Part shown: piece by piece, positions 10,445-21,494 of the stretch
Layout: every line of letters begins with the position of its first letter
Numbering within the stretch: position 1 is the first letter of the stretch
Assembly (NCBI GenBank): GCA_020796225.1
Contig: CM036765.1
Coordinates: 3,928,228 to 3,992,227, forward strand
DNA: 64,000 nucleotides
Direction of reading: 5' to 3'
Source: Arion vulgaris
Taxonomy: Eukaryota > Mollusca > Gastropoda > Stylommatophora > Arionidae
Position numbers and translations under genes: made by a program
Notes under the pieces: generated by a model
What the model saw: only the letters and a program-made list of their open reading frames with translations
Databases searched by the model: none
What the model was told of the DNA's origin: nothing

Positions 10445-11035
10445 CTGATTAAATAATTGATTGATAGGATCAACATCATTGCATTTCGGTGAGTAACCAT
10501 GTGTACTCTGATCTCTTTCTTACACAGAAAGATCTCAGCTGCAGTGCATGAACTTAGTAGCACTGGCGAAGGTTCCCGATGTTATTTTGAAGATGGCTGG
10601 GGACATTTTGTTGGAATATTTCATGTTAATCTTGTTTTAATGAATTTTGCTCAGGCAGCGACTCTGCCACCTGCTCTTCTATATTTTGAACTGCCAAAGG
10701 TTCTATTGATTGCTCAAATTGAACACGGGACCTCCGTTTTATCATGTCTCTGATAGGATTAGGAACTTGATTTCCCCTACATTGAGATAAGGGATCCACA
10801 ACTTCTGAAGTCGGAGAAGGCCCGCCTATATGGTGAGGAAACCAATAAAATGGTAAGCAAGCTTTCATGCAAAAATCAGTCAGAAGAACCACACTAGTCG
10901 CCATGGCTACGCCTGAATTCATAGCGGGTGAATGCAGAAAAAGATCAAGGATCTCTCCATGTGGATGGAACAAACCGAGTACCTATGGAACAAGAGGAAA
11001 GCATCTTACCGCTACACCACTGAGACTCCCATTAT
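10445..11035 (-). mobile_element. SINE-A copy
   Basis: It begins at 'tgattgataggatcaacatc' and 'ggtgagtaaccatgtgt', the 3' terminus shared with copies at 18050, 35970, 46965 and 58620. The opposite end (about 10985-11030) looks like a tRNA head on the minus strand ('tggtgtagcggtaagatgc'). Confidence 0.65.
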
Positions 11036-11059
11036 TTCCTATTTAAATTAATGTACTGA

Positions 11060-11660
11060 TCTAAGAAACTTGTACCATTAGTTAATTTGTTCCTTTCGTG
11101 CCAAAGGCGGCACATAGGGCAGAGGTTTTAGATCTCCATGTGATGCGGTTCTTTGCTAGTAGTTGGAGATTCATATGGTTTTACATCCCAATAGTTTACT
11201 TTCTTGTAGGATTGTTCTTCGAAAAGTGGTCTTAGATCTTCCTTGTTTTCTTTTCCCAACTGGTGACCACAAGACTTGTGGTCACCAGGTTAAGGACTTG
11301 TCGATTTAGTCTCTTTTCGTCTGATCTAAGAACATGACCTAAATATTTCCACCTCGTTTCCTTATAATATTTGATACGGGTTGTTGCTGTGTTCTATCTC
11401 TCACTGTGTTGTTAGAAACGAAATCACTTAATTTTACTTTTAGTAATTTTCAGAGACATTTATTCTCAAAGCTGTCCAGTTTCTTATCAATTTTCTTTGT
11501 TGATTTCCAACTTTCACAACCGTAGGTCAGTACAGGAATCACACAGGACCTAAACAATTTAACGTTTGTGCATATACTAAGTTCTTTCGATTGCCAGATA
11601 TTTGTTAACTTAGTGAAGGCACTAGCTGCTATAGCAATACGAGAGTTTATTTCTTTCATT
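11060..11660 (-). mobile_element. LINE fragment, reverse-transcriptase C-terminus
   Basis: Minus-strand frame 11450-11659 reads 'KEINSRIAIAASAFTKLTNI', 'SCVIPVLTYGCESWKSTKKI' and 'KLDSFENKCL'. 'LTYGCESW' is the typical reverse-transcriptase thumb motif. The 3' part (11060-11440) is decayed. Confidence 0.7.
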
Positions 11661-11699
11661 GTGTGCCATTACACTGAGTAATAGTTACATGAAGATTAA

Positions 11700-12110
11700 A
11701 GATGCACTAACTTTACTATGAAGGTTTGTTTGAGATTTACATGTGGAGTTGTTTAAGACAAAACTGGTCATTCCAGAGATGAAGTGCCTACTCAGAATGC
11801 TGAGAGTATCAAGAAGAGACAGGTTTATAAATGAAGACATCAGGAAAAATAGTGTGTACAACATCAATACTAAGTTTCATCAAGAAACAACAAATAAAAT
11901 GATTCGGTCACATAAGCAAGATTACAACAAAACAGTGTGCCTCAAAGAGCAATATTACTCTAATATAGTGGATACAATCAAAAGGCTGTCCGTGCAAAAG
12001 GTGGATCTCACAAAAGCAATGAAAAAGACTGTTTATGCAGCGCACACAAAAGCCTGTTCTACAAATGTCTTCTTATCCTGACACTGTGAGACAAAACAAG
12101 ATTTAGAGAC
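11700..12110 (+). mobile_element. LINE-E fragment
   Basis: Plus-strand frame: 'PEMKCLLRMLRVSRRDRFIN', then decayed 'FHQETTNK' and 'KKTVYAAHTKA'. Parallel copies at 29331-30001, 35355-35640 and 62190-62820 read 'LRRMLGVTRRDRLRNEDIR' and 'FIKKQQIKWFGHVSRLP'. Confidence 0.7.
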
Positions 12111-12209
12111 AAGAAAGAAAAAGTCAGATATGACAGAGATAAAAATAATGTAGTAACAGCAAGAAGTTTTATATCATAGAGATAGTCAGACATGACACTG
12201 CTTGAATAC

Positions 12210-12332
12210 CTCGCTGCATGTGGATATGAGTACTGGAAAGTCAAATGTTCCTGCATCGTAAAACTTTAGTTTGTCCTTTAGAAAAACAATAGGATCCCAG
12301 CTGGCGTTACTATTTGATTTGAAAGAACCAAC
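12210..12332 (-). CDS. Exon 12: Venus-flytrap domain 2, last strand and first Cys of linker
   Basis: 123 bp, phase 0 on both sides, with acceptor 'tgtttttcag' and donor GTATTC. It encodes 'VGSFKSNSNASWDPIVFLKD' and ends 'FDFPVLISTCSE'. The beginning matches 'YxxVGxW' at the end of class C ligand domains. The end supplies the first half of the 'CSE..C..C' motif completed by exon 13. The parallel motif after domain 1 is 'SVCSTNCADC'. Confidence 0.88.
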
Positions 12333-12399
12333 CTGAAAAACAAATGAAAACATATATTTAAATATCATTCTGTTACTTCAAAATTCATAAGAGGAGGGT

Positions 12400-12640
12400 C
12401 TCTGTGGCTGAGTTGTTAAGTCATTTGCCTTGCGAGTCAAAGGTCATGGGTTCGAATCCGGACCATACCGTTCTGCTCACGAGTACAGTTTTCCAGAGAC
12501 CCTAGGATTGTTGCCAGAGCTGCGGTATTCGGTTGTGCTTTGTGCAATACTCTCGGCATGTGGCGTGCCATTTCTGTGGAGAGGGACTAAGCGATATTAG
12601 GGTAACACCCTGCGCAATAAAGTTAATCCTTCGGCTTTAA
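12400..12640 (+). mobile_element. SINE-T copy, well preserved (tRNA-derived)
   Basis: It opens 'gggtctctgtggctgagttg', with an A-box-like 'tggctgagttgttaag' and a B box 'ggttcgaatcc' about 45 bp later, as in RNA polymerase III promoters of tRNA genes. The body contains 'ctttgtgcaatactctcggc', 'cgtgccatttctgtggag' and 'gcaataaagttaatccttcg'. Other copies: 19160, 28755, 33025, 37080, and the expanded ones at 4776 and 57392. Confidence 0.75.
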
Positions 12641-12724
12641 AATCCTCATAAGAAAGATTTATAATTCTGTATCATAAGTCCTCATTGTGCCTTGTCATAA
12701 AATGTCCACTCACTTCAATCTTGT

Positions 12725-12845
12725 GCCTTTCTTTCGGTGGAGCGTCTGGCAGAATGAATTAATGCACTGCTCCCATTGGGAGACCCGGGTTCAATCCACG
12801 GTAAGGTCAAGGAGTTTTTTTTCTGTCGGAGAGAACATTCTACCT
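12725..12845 (+). mobile_element. tRNA-like SINE head fragment
   Basis: 'gcgtctggcagaatgaatta', then 'gagacccgggttcaatccac', resembles the tRNA-like end of SINE-C (compare the reverse strand at 15190-15257). Not a folded tRNA gene. Confidence 0.5.
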
Positions 12846-12964
12846 GAACAGTTTCGTGGCGACTGAACTAGCCATTCTGCCATTAAATTCCACAGGCTCA
12901 TGTCCCTCCTGTCCTCATGTCTACGCCGCCCATAAAGTGGTATTAAAGGCAGTAACGTCAGTTT

Positions 12965-13490
12965 TACTTTCTACCTCAGACCTAGTCATATGTTTGCCTT
13001 TGAGCTCGACTTTCTACCTCAGACCTAGTCATATGTTTGCCTTTGAGCTCTACTTTCTACCTCAGACCTAGTCATATGTTTGCCTTTGAGCTCGACTTTC
13101 TACCTCAGACCTAGTCATATGTTTGCCTTTGAGCTCGACTTTCTACCTCAGACCTAGTCATATGTTTGCCTTTGAGCTCGACTTTCTACCTCAGACCTAG
13201 TCATATGTTTGCCTTTGAGCTCAACTTTCTACCTCAGACCTAGTCATATGTTTGCCTTTGAGCTCGACTTTCTACCTCAGACCTAGTCATATGTTTGACT
13301 TTGAGCTCGACTTTCTACCTCAGACCTAGTCATATGTTTGACTTTGAGCTCTACTTTCTACCTCAGACCTAGTCATATGTTTGACTTTGAGCTCTACTTT
13401 CTACCTCAGACCTAGTCATATGTTTGCCTTTGAGCTCTACTTTCTACCTCAGACCTAGTCATATGTTTGCCTTTGAGCTCTACTTTAAAA
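12965..13490. repeat. 43-bp tandem array (about 12 copies)
   Basis: The unit contains 'tttctacctcagacctagtc' and 'atatgtttgcctttgagctc'. Copies differ mainly at one gcc/gac and one ctcg/ctct position. Confidence 0.9.
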
Positions 13491-13584
13491 GATCTTCTTC
13501 GAGTGTCCCTACATCTGCCTTTTTTTCACCATACTTACGGTGTACACTCCATTGCAAGTCTTGGCCACCTTTCTTTCTTCATCC

Positions 13585-13820
13585 TGAATACATATCTAAT
13601 CTTCAAAAGCTCCATATCGACCAATTTTTAACCACTCTTTGTGATTTGTATGTGATCCAAGCTGAAGAACAAATATACATTGTGCCAGTTATGCGCCTAC
13701 AAGTAGTCCAGCACATCCAATTTCTGCTGCGCTTTTTATTTACTAGGTAGCTTCCTAGACCCCTACCTGTGTTGCCGCTTAAGACATACTTTGTAGGTCA
13801 CAGTGCTGCTATTCATTGCT
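13585..13820 (+). mobile_element. SINE-B copy
   Basis: Carries 'ccaatttttaaccactcttt', 'gtgccagttatgcgcctac' and the 3' block with 'gctgctattc'. Matches copies at 25350, 33805 and 54935. Confidence 0.65.
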
Positions 13821-13994
13821 TCCCTTGAGTCTCAGCAACACACTGGCATTATGTCTTCCCGGCCAGTTCATTCTTCTGATATTGCTAATCTCATCTTCCC
13901 GGGTATACCAAAGTATTCTTCTAGGAAGGCTTACCTCGAATCCTCTTAACATACTTTCTATTTTCTTATCTGTTTCGCTCACTAAAGGAGCTGA

Positions 13995-14460
13995 ATACCA
14001 TAAGAAGGGTGGTGCTGCAGTGGATACCCCTACACTGTGGCATACCAGGAAACGAGAGAGCTGGCAAATTAGCTAAGGAGGGAGAAACGCAGGAACAAAG
14101 GCATCAAATAATCACTTTCCAGGAAAAGAAAACATCCATCAAGGCCTTTAGAAAAGAAAACCAGCAAAGAGACAATTACCACTAACTAGATAGAGCAAGG
14201 CAGGTGATATTGTTTCAATTCAGAACTGGATACAACAGAATGAACAGACACATACACAGACTAAAACTAGTTCCATCACCAACATGTGCATGCGGACAGA
14301 CAGCCGAACACATCCTGCAAGATTGTCACCTGATGAATCAACTGCGGAAAGAACACTGGCCAACATAGACATACATCAACACAAAACTGTTTGGAAGCTT
14401 TGACAACTAACAAACACAACAACATACATCCAGAGAACCGGACTCATTGTGTAGACATTG
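13995..14460 (+). mobile_element. LINE-K-like fragment (RNase H end and C-terminal zinc motif)
   Basis: With frameshifts it reads 'QWIPLHCGIPGNERAGKLAK', then 'FRTGYNRMNRHIHRLKL' and 'CACGQTAEHILQDC'. Same layout as the better copy at 41058-41936. Disrupted. Confidence 0.65.
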
Positions 14461-14469
14461 AACATCAGT

Positions 14470-14830
14470 GAAGGAGAAGATCTGTTTTGCTAATTCTCAG
14501 CTTTATAGAGGACTGTTCTAACACATGTTTTGAATATTTGAAGCTTTGTCTTAGCGCCGTAAATGTTAGATCTCCAGATGTCGTGAAACCTGCTGTAGGC
14601 TGCATTTGCCCTTCAAATTTTTTTAAATTCGGCTACAATTTTCCCATCTGAAGAAACAGTCTCCTGTTCAAGAAAGTTAAATCTGTTACTATCTCTAACT
14701 CAGTATACCATATTTTCATGAGTCCTCCGCTCTTTGGGTTTACCACTATTACTTTAGGTCCAAAATTTACAACTACATTTGACTAACAGCCTCAGCAGTT
14801 AAAAACTGTTTCTTGAAGTAACCACATTGA
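14470..14830 (-). mobile_element. LINE fragment, reverse-transcriptase C-terminus
   Basis: Minus strand gives 'VIVVNPKSGGLMKIWY' and 'FEGQMQPTAGFTTSGD', consistent with the connection/thumb region of a decayed non-LTR reverse transcriptase. Weaker than other assignments. Confidence 0.45.
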
Positions 14831-14984
14831 CATGCACACTTTTTTAAACGTGTTTTTACTGCCTGTAATACTGTTTGTTAATGGCATTGTAAGACATGAA
14901 CCTGAGGAACTTAATGACCGCATGGCTAGTGCAGTCACTGCAAAACTGTTCAGGTTAAGATTATTACTTTATGCCCCTGACAGA

Positions 14985-15257
14985 AAAAATCTCCTTCACA
15001 TTACCAGGGATGGTTCGCCTGCCTAGCGTGTTCGTAGCTCGTTGGATGATGGGTGATAAGCCCCCTGTGAGTGCGATTCAATTCTGCGGGCTGGCAGAAA
15101 AGCCACAGGTTCTCCAGATTTACGATGTCCATGTCACCAAACCGAAGAGCTGAAAGCTTAACTTCTTCTGGATTTAAAAAAATTTTCAGGGATCGAACCT
15201 GGGTCTCCCGAATGGGAGCCAGCATTCTAATCCATTCTGTCAGATGCTTCTCCATGC
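14985..15257 (-). mobile_element. SINE-C copy with tRNA-like head
   Basis: On the minus strand the right end reads 'ggattagaatgctggctccc' followed by 'cccaggttcgatccct', an A-box/B-box arrangement. The body shares 'aatctggagaacctgtggc' with 9500-9700. 15258-15409 holds only short direct repeats around 'tttcaagtatgaaat'. Confidence 0.6.
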
Positions 15258-15409
15258 ATATTCAAATCAATAAATAAAAGAACCCTTGGCAGTTGAAAAT
15301 CTCACTTTCCCATATGAAATGAAGTCAGAAACAATTCTCACTTTCAAGTATGAAATAAAGTCATTGGAAAGTTTAACTTTCAAGTATGAAATGGAATGTG
15401 TTTAACCAT

Positions 15410-15575
15410 CTAGTCACAGGAACCATCAGTATGCATACACTTCATCATCTGTTGAGGGAGACTGGCACTTAGGCTGCAGTGCTGTAGTGTTGATTCACAT
15501 CGTTAGGAGACTGACCTATTGGTCTGCCCGGAGTGCTGTAAGGTCAGTTCAGTAATCAATAACCAATAACAATTT
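15410..15575 (+). mobile_element. LINE-I 3' end fragment
   Basis: 'caggaaccatcagtatgca' through 'gtctgcccggagtgctg' and the tail 'aatcaataaccaataac' match the 3' end of the LINE-I copy at 53861-54432. Confidence 0.65.
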
Positions 15576-15639
15576 TCCTCAGAGTCTGGTATGATATTAA
15601 CGTACGGTTTACTAGTCAAGTCCCATCTTGACACATATT

Positions 15640-16190
15640 GTTATATGTTATTAGTTACTGAATTGATATCACAGCATTCTGGGCAGACCAAAGATACTCA
15701 GTCTCTCCCCAACAGATATCATAGGGTATGCATATTGATGATTTCTGTAGATTGCAAGTTAAACAAACTCATTCTGCACCTTAGGCATCCAGTTCTTCTT
15801 GTACATTGTTTTAATCCAAAGTCCTTAAATCACTGGATAAATTCAATGTCAATTTTAGTGTCATCATCCAACAGGCAGTTACCAAGAGACCAAAGAACAT
15901 CCCACCTATCCATCCTTAACTCCCTGACAGGAGATTCTGTTGATGCAAGTCTGTTTGTTCTCTTATTGCCGCAAACATTTGCAAAGACATCCATGTAAAT
16001 CTCTGAAGAAAATAACCTCAATATACAACAGTCACTCATATCGCAACTTTTCATTTTAGCTCTTCCAAAGCATCGACTGAGATTCAGGCACAACAATGTC
16101 CTCAGTAAAAGGAGTCTCAGAAAGCAGCTTGAGGTTAGCAGTAACTGCCTCAACCTCTATTTTCATAATGCAAGTAGTTATCCTGCATGC
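15640..16190 (-). mobile_element. LINE-I fragment (RNase H C-terminal part)
   Basis: Minus strand shows decayed RNase H and tail: 'STESPVRELRMDRWDVLWSL' and 'DDDTKIDIEFIQ', paralleling 'ASTASIVGELKMDKGDILRS' and 'DEDTKIDVESIKRF' of the copy at 45656-46432. Confidence 0.65.
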
Positions 16191-16699
16191 TTTGTTTCAC
16201 TCTGCAATGATCTGACCATATTGATACATAGATTATCATAAGAATTATTTTTCATTTTGAAATATGGTAACAGAGTTAAGTCTCAAGTTTTTTAATGCTG
16301 ATATCATGGTATAATATTGTAGAGATCAAAACTAACATAGCAGATGAATATTCAATATATATCGAGCCTGTGTAATTAGCTAATTACCATATGGCTCAGA
16401 AACAGACAGCCTACTCAAGGCACGAGAGGAGACTTAACATTTTTCACTTTCGATGTCCCACTCTGAGAGACATACGAAGGAAGAGATCAGAACACTTATG
16501 AAAAATTGGGTCAATAGTGCCACCTCTGAGAGACATACTAAGGAGAGATCGAACACTTTAGAGACATTGAGCATTAGCTCTTGGTTTGGACATCGTTGTT
16601 CGTGACAAATTGCTGTGGCCGATGTAGTGTCAGAGTCAACCGCACGAAGTGGAAGGCATGAAAGAACTAGTGCCTTACGCAGACAATTCCTCACAAGGC

Positions 16700-16900
16700 A
16701 TGTTGTAAGAGTTGACTGATGTAGGCCCTAGGAAGATACCTAGTAAATACAAATCGTAGAAATAGAATATGCTGGCTACTTGTAGGCACATAACTGGCAC
16801 AACGTACAATCACTCTTAGGCTCAGATCACATACAAATCACACGGAGTTGTTAACAAGTGGTTGATATGGAGCGTTTGAAGTTGAAGAAGAAGAAAGAAG
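16700..16900 (-). mobile_element. SINE-B copy
   Basis: Reverse-strand match to SINE-B ('acttgtaggcacataactgg', 'ttgttaacaagtggttgata') ending in a GAAGAAG-rich tail. 16390-16700 upstream is decayed LINE-like sequence with a duplicated 'gagagacata' block. Confidence 0.6.
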
Positions 16901-16940
16901 ATGTGCAGTGATGATCTGTTAAATAAACTATGATCTAAAT

Positions 16941-17283
16941 CAGTGATTCTCAACCTTCCTAATGCCGCGACCCTTTAATACAGTTCCTCGTGTTATGGTG
17001 ACCCCCAACCATAAACTTATTTTCGTTGTTACTTCATAACTGTAATTTTGCCACTGTTATGAATCGTAATGTAAATATCTGATATGCATGATGTATTTTC
17101 ATTGTTACAAATTGAACATCATTAAAGCATAGTGATTAATCACGAAAACAATATGTAATTATATATTGTGAAATATTTATTTCTAATTATGATAAATATG
17201 TGATTTCCGATGTCTTAGGCGACCCTTGTGAAATGGTCGTTCGACCCCTAAAGGGGTTGTGACTCACAGTTTGAGAACCACTG
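16941..17283. mobile_element. SPIN-like non-autonomous hAT DNA transposon (343 bp)
   Basis: Terminal inverted repeats are CAGTGATTCTCAACC at the left and GAGAACCACTG at the right. Inside are 'gaccctttaatacagttcct', 'gtgacccccaaccataaa', 'cataactgtaattttgc' and 'ggtcgttcgacccctaaa'. From memory this matches the non-autonomous SPIN/URR1-type hAT elements of tetrapods. The flanking 8-mers ATCTAAAT (16933-16940) and ATATAAAC (17284-17291) agree at 6 of 8 positions, as for an aged 8-bp hAT target duplication. It sits in the intron, 27 bp from the exon 11 donor. Confidence 0.8.
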
Positions 17284-17310
17284 ATATAAACAATTATAGA
17301 CAAGTCTCAC

Positions 17311-17503
17311 CTTGACATATGGATTACCATCTGCTGTTTGCTGTTGAATATTGTAGACATCATAGCCTAATGCTCCATTTCCATTATTGTCAAAAATGTT
17401 GTATGTTATACCTCCTTGCTGTCGAGTTTGTTTCCTAATACTTTCCACAACTGTTTTTGTATTTTGACGATAGTAGTTACATGGAAACACATCTGAACAC
17501 ATT
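17311..17503 (-). CDS. Exon 11: Venus-flytrap domain 2, Cys pair and C-terminal strands
   Basis: 193 bp, phase 2 in and phase 0 out, with acceptor 'ctatttccag' and donor GTGAGA. It encodes 'MCSDVFPCNYY', 'TKTVVESIRKQTRQQGGITY', 'FDNNGNGALGYDVYNIQQQ' and 'DGNPYVK'. The third piece is the class C 'FdxxGDaxxxYdixNxQ' signature. The donor is only 27 bp from the end of a SPIN-like hAT element, which lies just inside the intron. Confidence 0.9.
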
Positions 17504-17559
17504 CTGGAAATAGATTTATGCATATATTTATATTATAATAATTCATCTCGTACCGTTAT

Positions 17560-17880
17560 ACGTTACATAGGGCCAGCAAGTAATTTCTCCATACCTCTAT
17601 TCTGGGCAACTTGCTCAATCTCCTCCATGGAACTGAGAGCAATATTTCTTGCCTCTCTCAGAAAAGTTCGTTTCAGAGTCTCCTTAGGTCATCCTCTCTT
17701 TCTTGAATCCTCTGCATCCAACTTCAATGCCTGCTTTGATATTCGTTGATCATTTCTCCTCAAGGTGTGCCCAACATATCTCCATCTTCTCCTTCTTATA
17801 ACAGTTGTTGATAGTGGTTGACCAAACATTTCTCTGATTTCATCATTTCTCCTGAATTTGTTCCATTTTATGTTCACTAT
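17560..17880 (-). mobile_element. LINE fragment, reverse-transcriptase C-terminus
   Basis: Minus-strand frame reads 'KWNKFRRNDEIREMFGQPLS' and 'RRRRWRYVGHTLRRNDQRIS'. The same family recurs in plus orientation at 39470-39830. 17881-18049 has no clear feature. Confidence 0.7.
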
Positions 17881-18049
17881 TTTTCAGATATATTTATATA
17901 CATTAAGAAAATAATTAACATTAATTGAGAGATCTGTGATTATAAGCAAAGGACATGATGTTGATCATATAACTCAATGTGTGCAGACAGTCACAAAAAT
18001 ATGGGCCTAACACTGTACTCCCCAAAATATTACATAAAAAAGGACTGAT

Positions 18050-18320
18050 TGATTGATTGATAGGACCATCATCATTGCACTTCGGTGAGTAACCATGTGT
18101 GCTTCGATCTCTTTATTACAAGTAAGATCTCACCTCTGTAGCACCGTCGAGGTCCCGATGTAATTTTGAAGATGGTAAAGATATTTTTGAAGGAATTTTA
18201 ATTTTTTTTAATCTTTTCAAATAAATTTTGCACGGGTTGTGGCTTTCCAGCCTGCTCTTTTTGATTTTGAAATGCCAAGGGTTTTTTTACATGCTCAAAT
18301 GGGAAGGAGCCTTTGTCATA
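18050..18320 (-). mobile_element. SINE-A fragment
   Basis: 'attgattgataggaccatca' and 'ggtgagtaaccatgtgtgct' mark the SINE-A 3' terminus. The tRNA-like end is missing. Confidence 0.6.
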
Positions 18321-18499
18321 CCTCAAAGTATGTTGGGAAATACAGTGTTAGGTTCGTTTTTTTAAATGGCTGCCAGTATGTCAGAATGAGGAGTGTGTTT
18401 AACTAACAAACGACGGGTGCAATCAACTTGCCTTTCCTTTGACATCTTCCGAGGAAGACTGAGCACTTTTGGGTTTACCTGTAGTGATGTGACATCAGT

Positions 18500-19080
18500 T
18501 CAATAGAGGTTGAGGTCGCTACTTCCTCTTCTTCTTCACCTTTCAACTCCCAACGGAGTACAGGTCTTCAACAAATTTCTTCCAGCTCTTCCTCTCTCCT
18601 GCCATCTCTTCCAACTCTTTCCCTATTTTACCTATCCTTTTAATATCAGTGTCCAGCTCTCTTCTCCAGGTATGTCTAGGCCTTCCTTATCTCCTCTTTC
18701 CCTGCAGGTTCCAAAACATTGCCTGTCTTGCAATGCTTCTGGTCGGTCTTCTCGTGTGTCCTATCCATCGCCAGCATCTCTTCCATAGCTCTTTCTCCAC
18801 TGGTATCTGCTTAGTTCTTTTTCTGAGTTCCTCGTTCGTAATCGTATCATACCATCTCAGTCCCTTTATTCTACGTAAGCATCCATTTATGAAGGTCTGT
18901 ATTTTTTGGTGGTTTCTTTTGTTGTCCTCCATGTTTCTCAGCCATAGAACAGCACTGACTTCACAGTTGATTGAAAGATTCTCAGCTTTGTGTTTGTTTT
19001 TTTATCTTTGACTTCCATATTTTACTCAATGCAATAAAGTTTCACATTGCTTTTATTCTTATCTTGACTTTTTTGTTTGT
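18500..19080 (-). mobile_element. LINE fragment, reverse-transcriptase C-terminus
   Basis: Minus-strand frame 18687-18932 reads 'FINGCLRRIKGLRWYDTITN', 'EELRKRTKQIPVEKELWKRC' and 'WRWIGHTRRPTRSIARQAM', the C-terminal arm of a non-LTR reverse transcriptase. Open for 81 codons. Confidence 0.75.
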
Positions 19081-19159
19081 TCCCCTTCTGTGTCTATGTT
19101 GCTGAGACCGCTACTGCTGCCCTGTTTACTAGGGTTGTGGTTGTTGTATCTGACTCAAT

Positions 19160-19420
19160 AATAAAAGGGTTTTTAAAGGTGAAGGATTGCCTTCATTGCA
19201 CCGAGTTTTACCCCATGTGGCTCAGTCCCTCTTTGCAGAAATGGCACGCCCCCTCCCGAAAGCATTGCACAAAGAACTAACTCCATAGCTCCAGCAACAA
19301 TCCTAGGGGTCTCTGGAATAAATTCATTCGTGAACAGAATGGCACTGTCCAGATTCGAACCACAGCTTCGACTCACAAGGCAAGGGTTTAACCACTTAGT
19401 CAAAGTGACCTCCAGTGTCT
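19160..19420 (-). mobile_element. SINE-T copy
   Basis: Reverse-strand SINE-T with B box ('agattcgaaccacagcttcg' on the plus strand) and body ('aacaatcctaggggtctctg', 'agaaatggcacgcc'). Confidence 0.75.
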
Positions 19421-19509
19421 CAATTATGATTATGTTGAGTCAGAAATTGCTATGAGTATACATTATTGAGGTTATGTCAAAAAAAACTAATATTTACATT
19501 TTCATACAA

Positions 19510-21205
19510 TATATTCCGTCCGAGTGGTTACCGGGGCCCAAATTGGGAAGTAAAGAATAGAACCACTGTTACCTGCCACGATTGTCATAAGAGGCGACTA
19601 GGGAGGTTGCCCCACCCCGTAAAAAACACTCGATTGCTATAGAAATAACAACCATGGAAATTCATAGCTTACACCAACTGAGAAATAAGAAGGAGTCCAC
19701 AAGAAGAGACTTATGAAGAGACCCGGTGAAATCTGAAAGGAAATCAGACTGCCGACTCACCTACTTTCAACCCGGTGAAATCTGAAAGGAAATCAGACTG
19801 CCGACTCACCTACTTTCAACCCGGTGAAATCTTAAAGGAAATCAGGCTGCCAACTCACCTACTTTCAACCCAGTGAAATCTGAAAGGAAATCAGGCTGCC
19901 AACTCACCTACTTTCAACCCGGTGAAATCTGAAAGGAAATCAGGCTGCCGACTCACCTACTTTCAACCCGGTGAAATCTGAAAGGAAATCAGGCTGCCGA
20001 CTCACCTACTTTCAACCCGGTGAAATCTGAAAGAATCGCTGCCAACTCACCTACTTTCAACCCAGTGAAATCTGAAAGGAAATCCGGCTGCCAACTCACC
20101 TACTTTCAACCCAGTGAAATCTGAAAGGAAATCAGGCTGCCAACTCACCTACTTTCAACCCGGTGAAATCTGAAAGGAAATCAGGCTGCCGACTCACCTA
20201 CTTTCAACCCAGTGAAATCTGAAAGGAAATCAGGCTGCCAACTCACCTACTTTCAACCCAGTGAAATCTGAAAGGAAATCCGGCTGCCAACTCACCTACT
20301 TTCAACCCGGTGAAATCTGAAAGGAAATCAGGCTGCCAACTCACCTACTTTCAGACCCGAAGATCTCCAGGATTGGCACCTGGAATGTCCATGATGTTCG
20401 AAACTGGGAAGACAGCACGGTGGCATAGGAAATGAGACATATGGCCATCCTAGGACTGGCGAAACCAGATGGACAAATGCAAGCACACTAGACTTACACG
20501 GGGAAACAATGCTGTACTCCAGAAGAGAGGTAAGATGCACACATAAGGAAGGAGTAGCAGTGATGTTGGCTAAACAAGCACAAAAGGCATTAATTGAATA
20601 AGAGCTGTTAGGACAAAGAATGATTCGAGCAACTTTCAAGACCTCAAACGCTAAAATTAAACTGAACATAGTTCAATGCTACGCCCCAACAAACGCTAAA
20701 ATTAAACTGAACATAGTTCAATGCTACGCCCCAACAAATGACAGCGAAGAACAAATAAAAGAAGGGTTCTACAACAAATTACAGGGTGTATTAGGCAAAT
20801 TTAAAAGTAAGGACTTTGCTATCTTGATAGGAGACTTTAATGCAAAAATAGGTAGGGACAACTGGGGTTTTGAGAAACTATGGGCAGACATGGACTGGGG
20901 AGATAAATGAAAATGGAGAGATGTTCGTGGATCTCTGCGCAGCAAACCAGTTGGTTATAGGAGGCAACCTTTTCCAACACAAAAGAATCCACAGAGTTAC
21001 ATGACAGGATCACACGACAGGCTCTCTGATGGAACCCTAGGGCAATGAAGTAGGGAAGACCGGAACACCTGGAGATAGGAGTTGGAGACGGAATGCAAGA
21101 AAATGGGGAAAGAGTGGAGAGATCTGGAAAGGATGGCCTTGGATAGGCGGACTTAGAAGACATTGGTTGCGAACCTATGCCTCCCTTAGGGCGAAGGGTG
21201 AAAAA
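19510..21205 (+). mobile_element. LINE-R (RTE-like) with endonuclease remnant and internal deletion
   Basis: 20355-20900 encodes an apurinic-type endonuclease start: 'ISRIGTWNV'-like sequence after the array, 'KIKLNIVQCYAPTN' (duplicated by a 56-bp repeat) and 'FAILIGDFNAKIGRDNWGFE', whose 'GDFNA' is the endonuclease signature. 21030-21200 is already the 3' end ('ELETECKKMGKEWRD'-like, as at 32340-32530), so the reverse-transcriptase core is deleted. 19510-19720 is 5' UTR-like. Confidence 0.7.
19722..20355 (+). repeat. 49-bp tandem array inside the LINE-R 5' region (about 13 copies)
   Basis: The unit contains 'cccggtgaaatctgaaagga' and 'gccgactcacctactttcaa'. The last copy runs directly into the LINE-R coding start at about 20355, so the array lies in the LINE 5' region. 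Units vary at cccggt/cccagt and gccgac/gccaac. Confidence 0.85.
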
Positions 21206-21245
21206 GAATATAATCTATTCAAAGCTAAAATATGCAGAAACTCAC

Positions 21246-21371
21246 GCATTCTTAACGTCTGCTATGCCTTTGCCTAAAGCATACACAGCATTCATTACTT
21301 GTGTCACTCTTTGTTCTTTAGATTTCGTATCTAGTTGCTCTTTAGATAACTTCTGGTCTGGACCACATTCT
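21246..21371 (-). CDS. Exon 10: Venus-flytrap domain 2, long lobe helix
   Basis: 126 bp (42 codons), phase 2 on both sides, with acceptor 'ctattcttcttaccag' and donor GTGAGT. It encodes 'ECGPDQKLSKEQLDTKSKEQ' and then 'VTQVMNAVYALGKGIADVKNA'-like sequence. The core 'VMNAVYALGKGI' is the counterpart of 'DAVYAFAHALH'. The helix is needed to complete domain 2 and both phases fit exons 9 and 11. It is too short to stand out as an ORF. It lies only about 40 bp beyond the 3' remnant of a LINE. Confidence 0.85.
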
Positions 21372-21494
21372 CTGGTAAGAAGAATAGCATAAAGGTTATG
21401 AACCGGATAGTTAGTTGAATCAAAGAATGATTTATAATGCTAGTGTATGGATATCAATGTGGGTAATATGTTCAAGTACATAGGTAACTAATGA

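Noticed and set aside
12400..12500. Functional tRNA gene suggested by A and B boxes
   Set aside because: The B box is present but acceptor and anticodon stems do not pair, and the sequence continues into a SINE body found many times.
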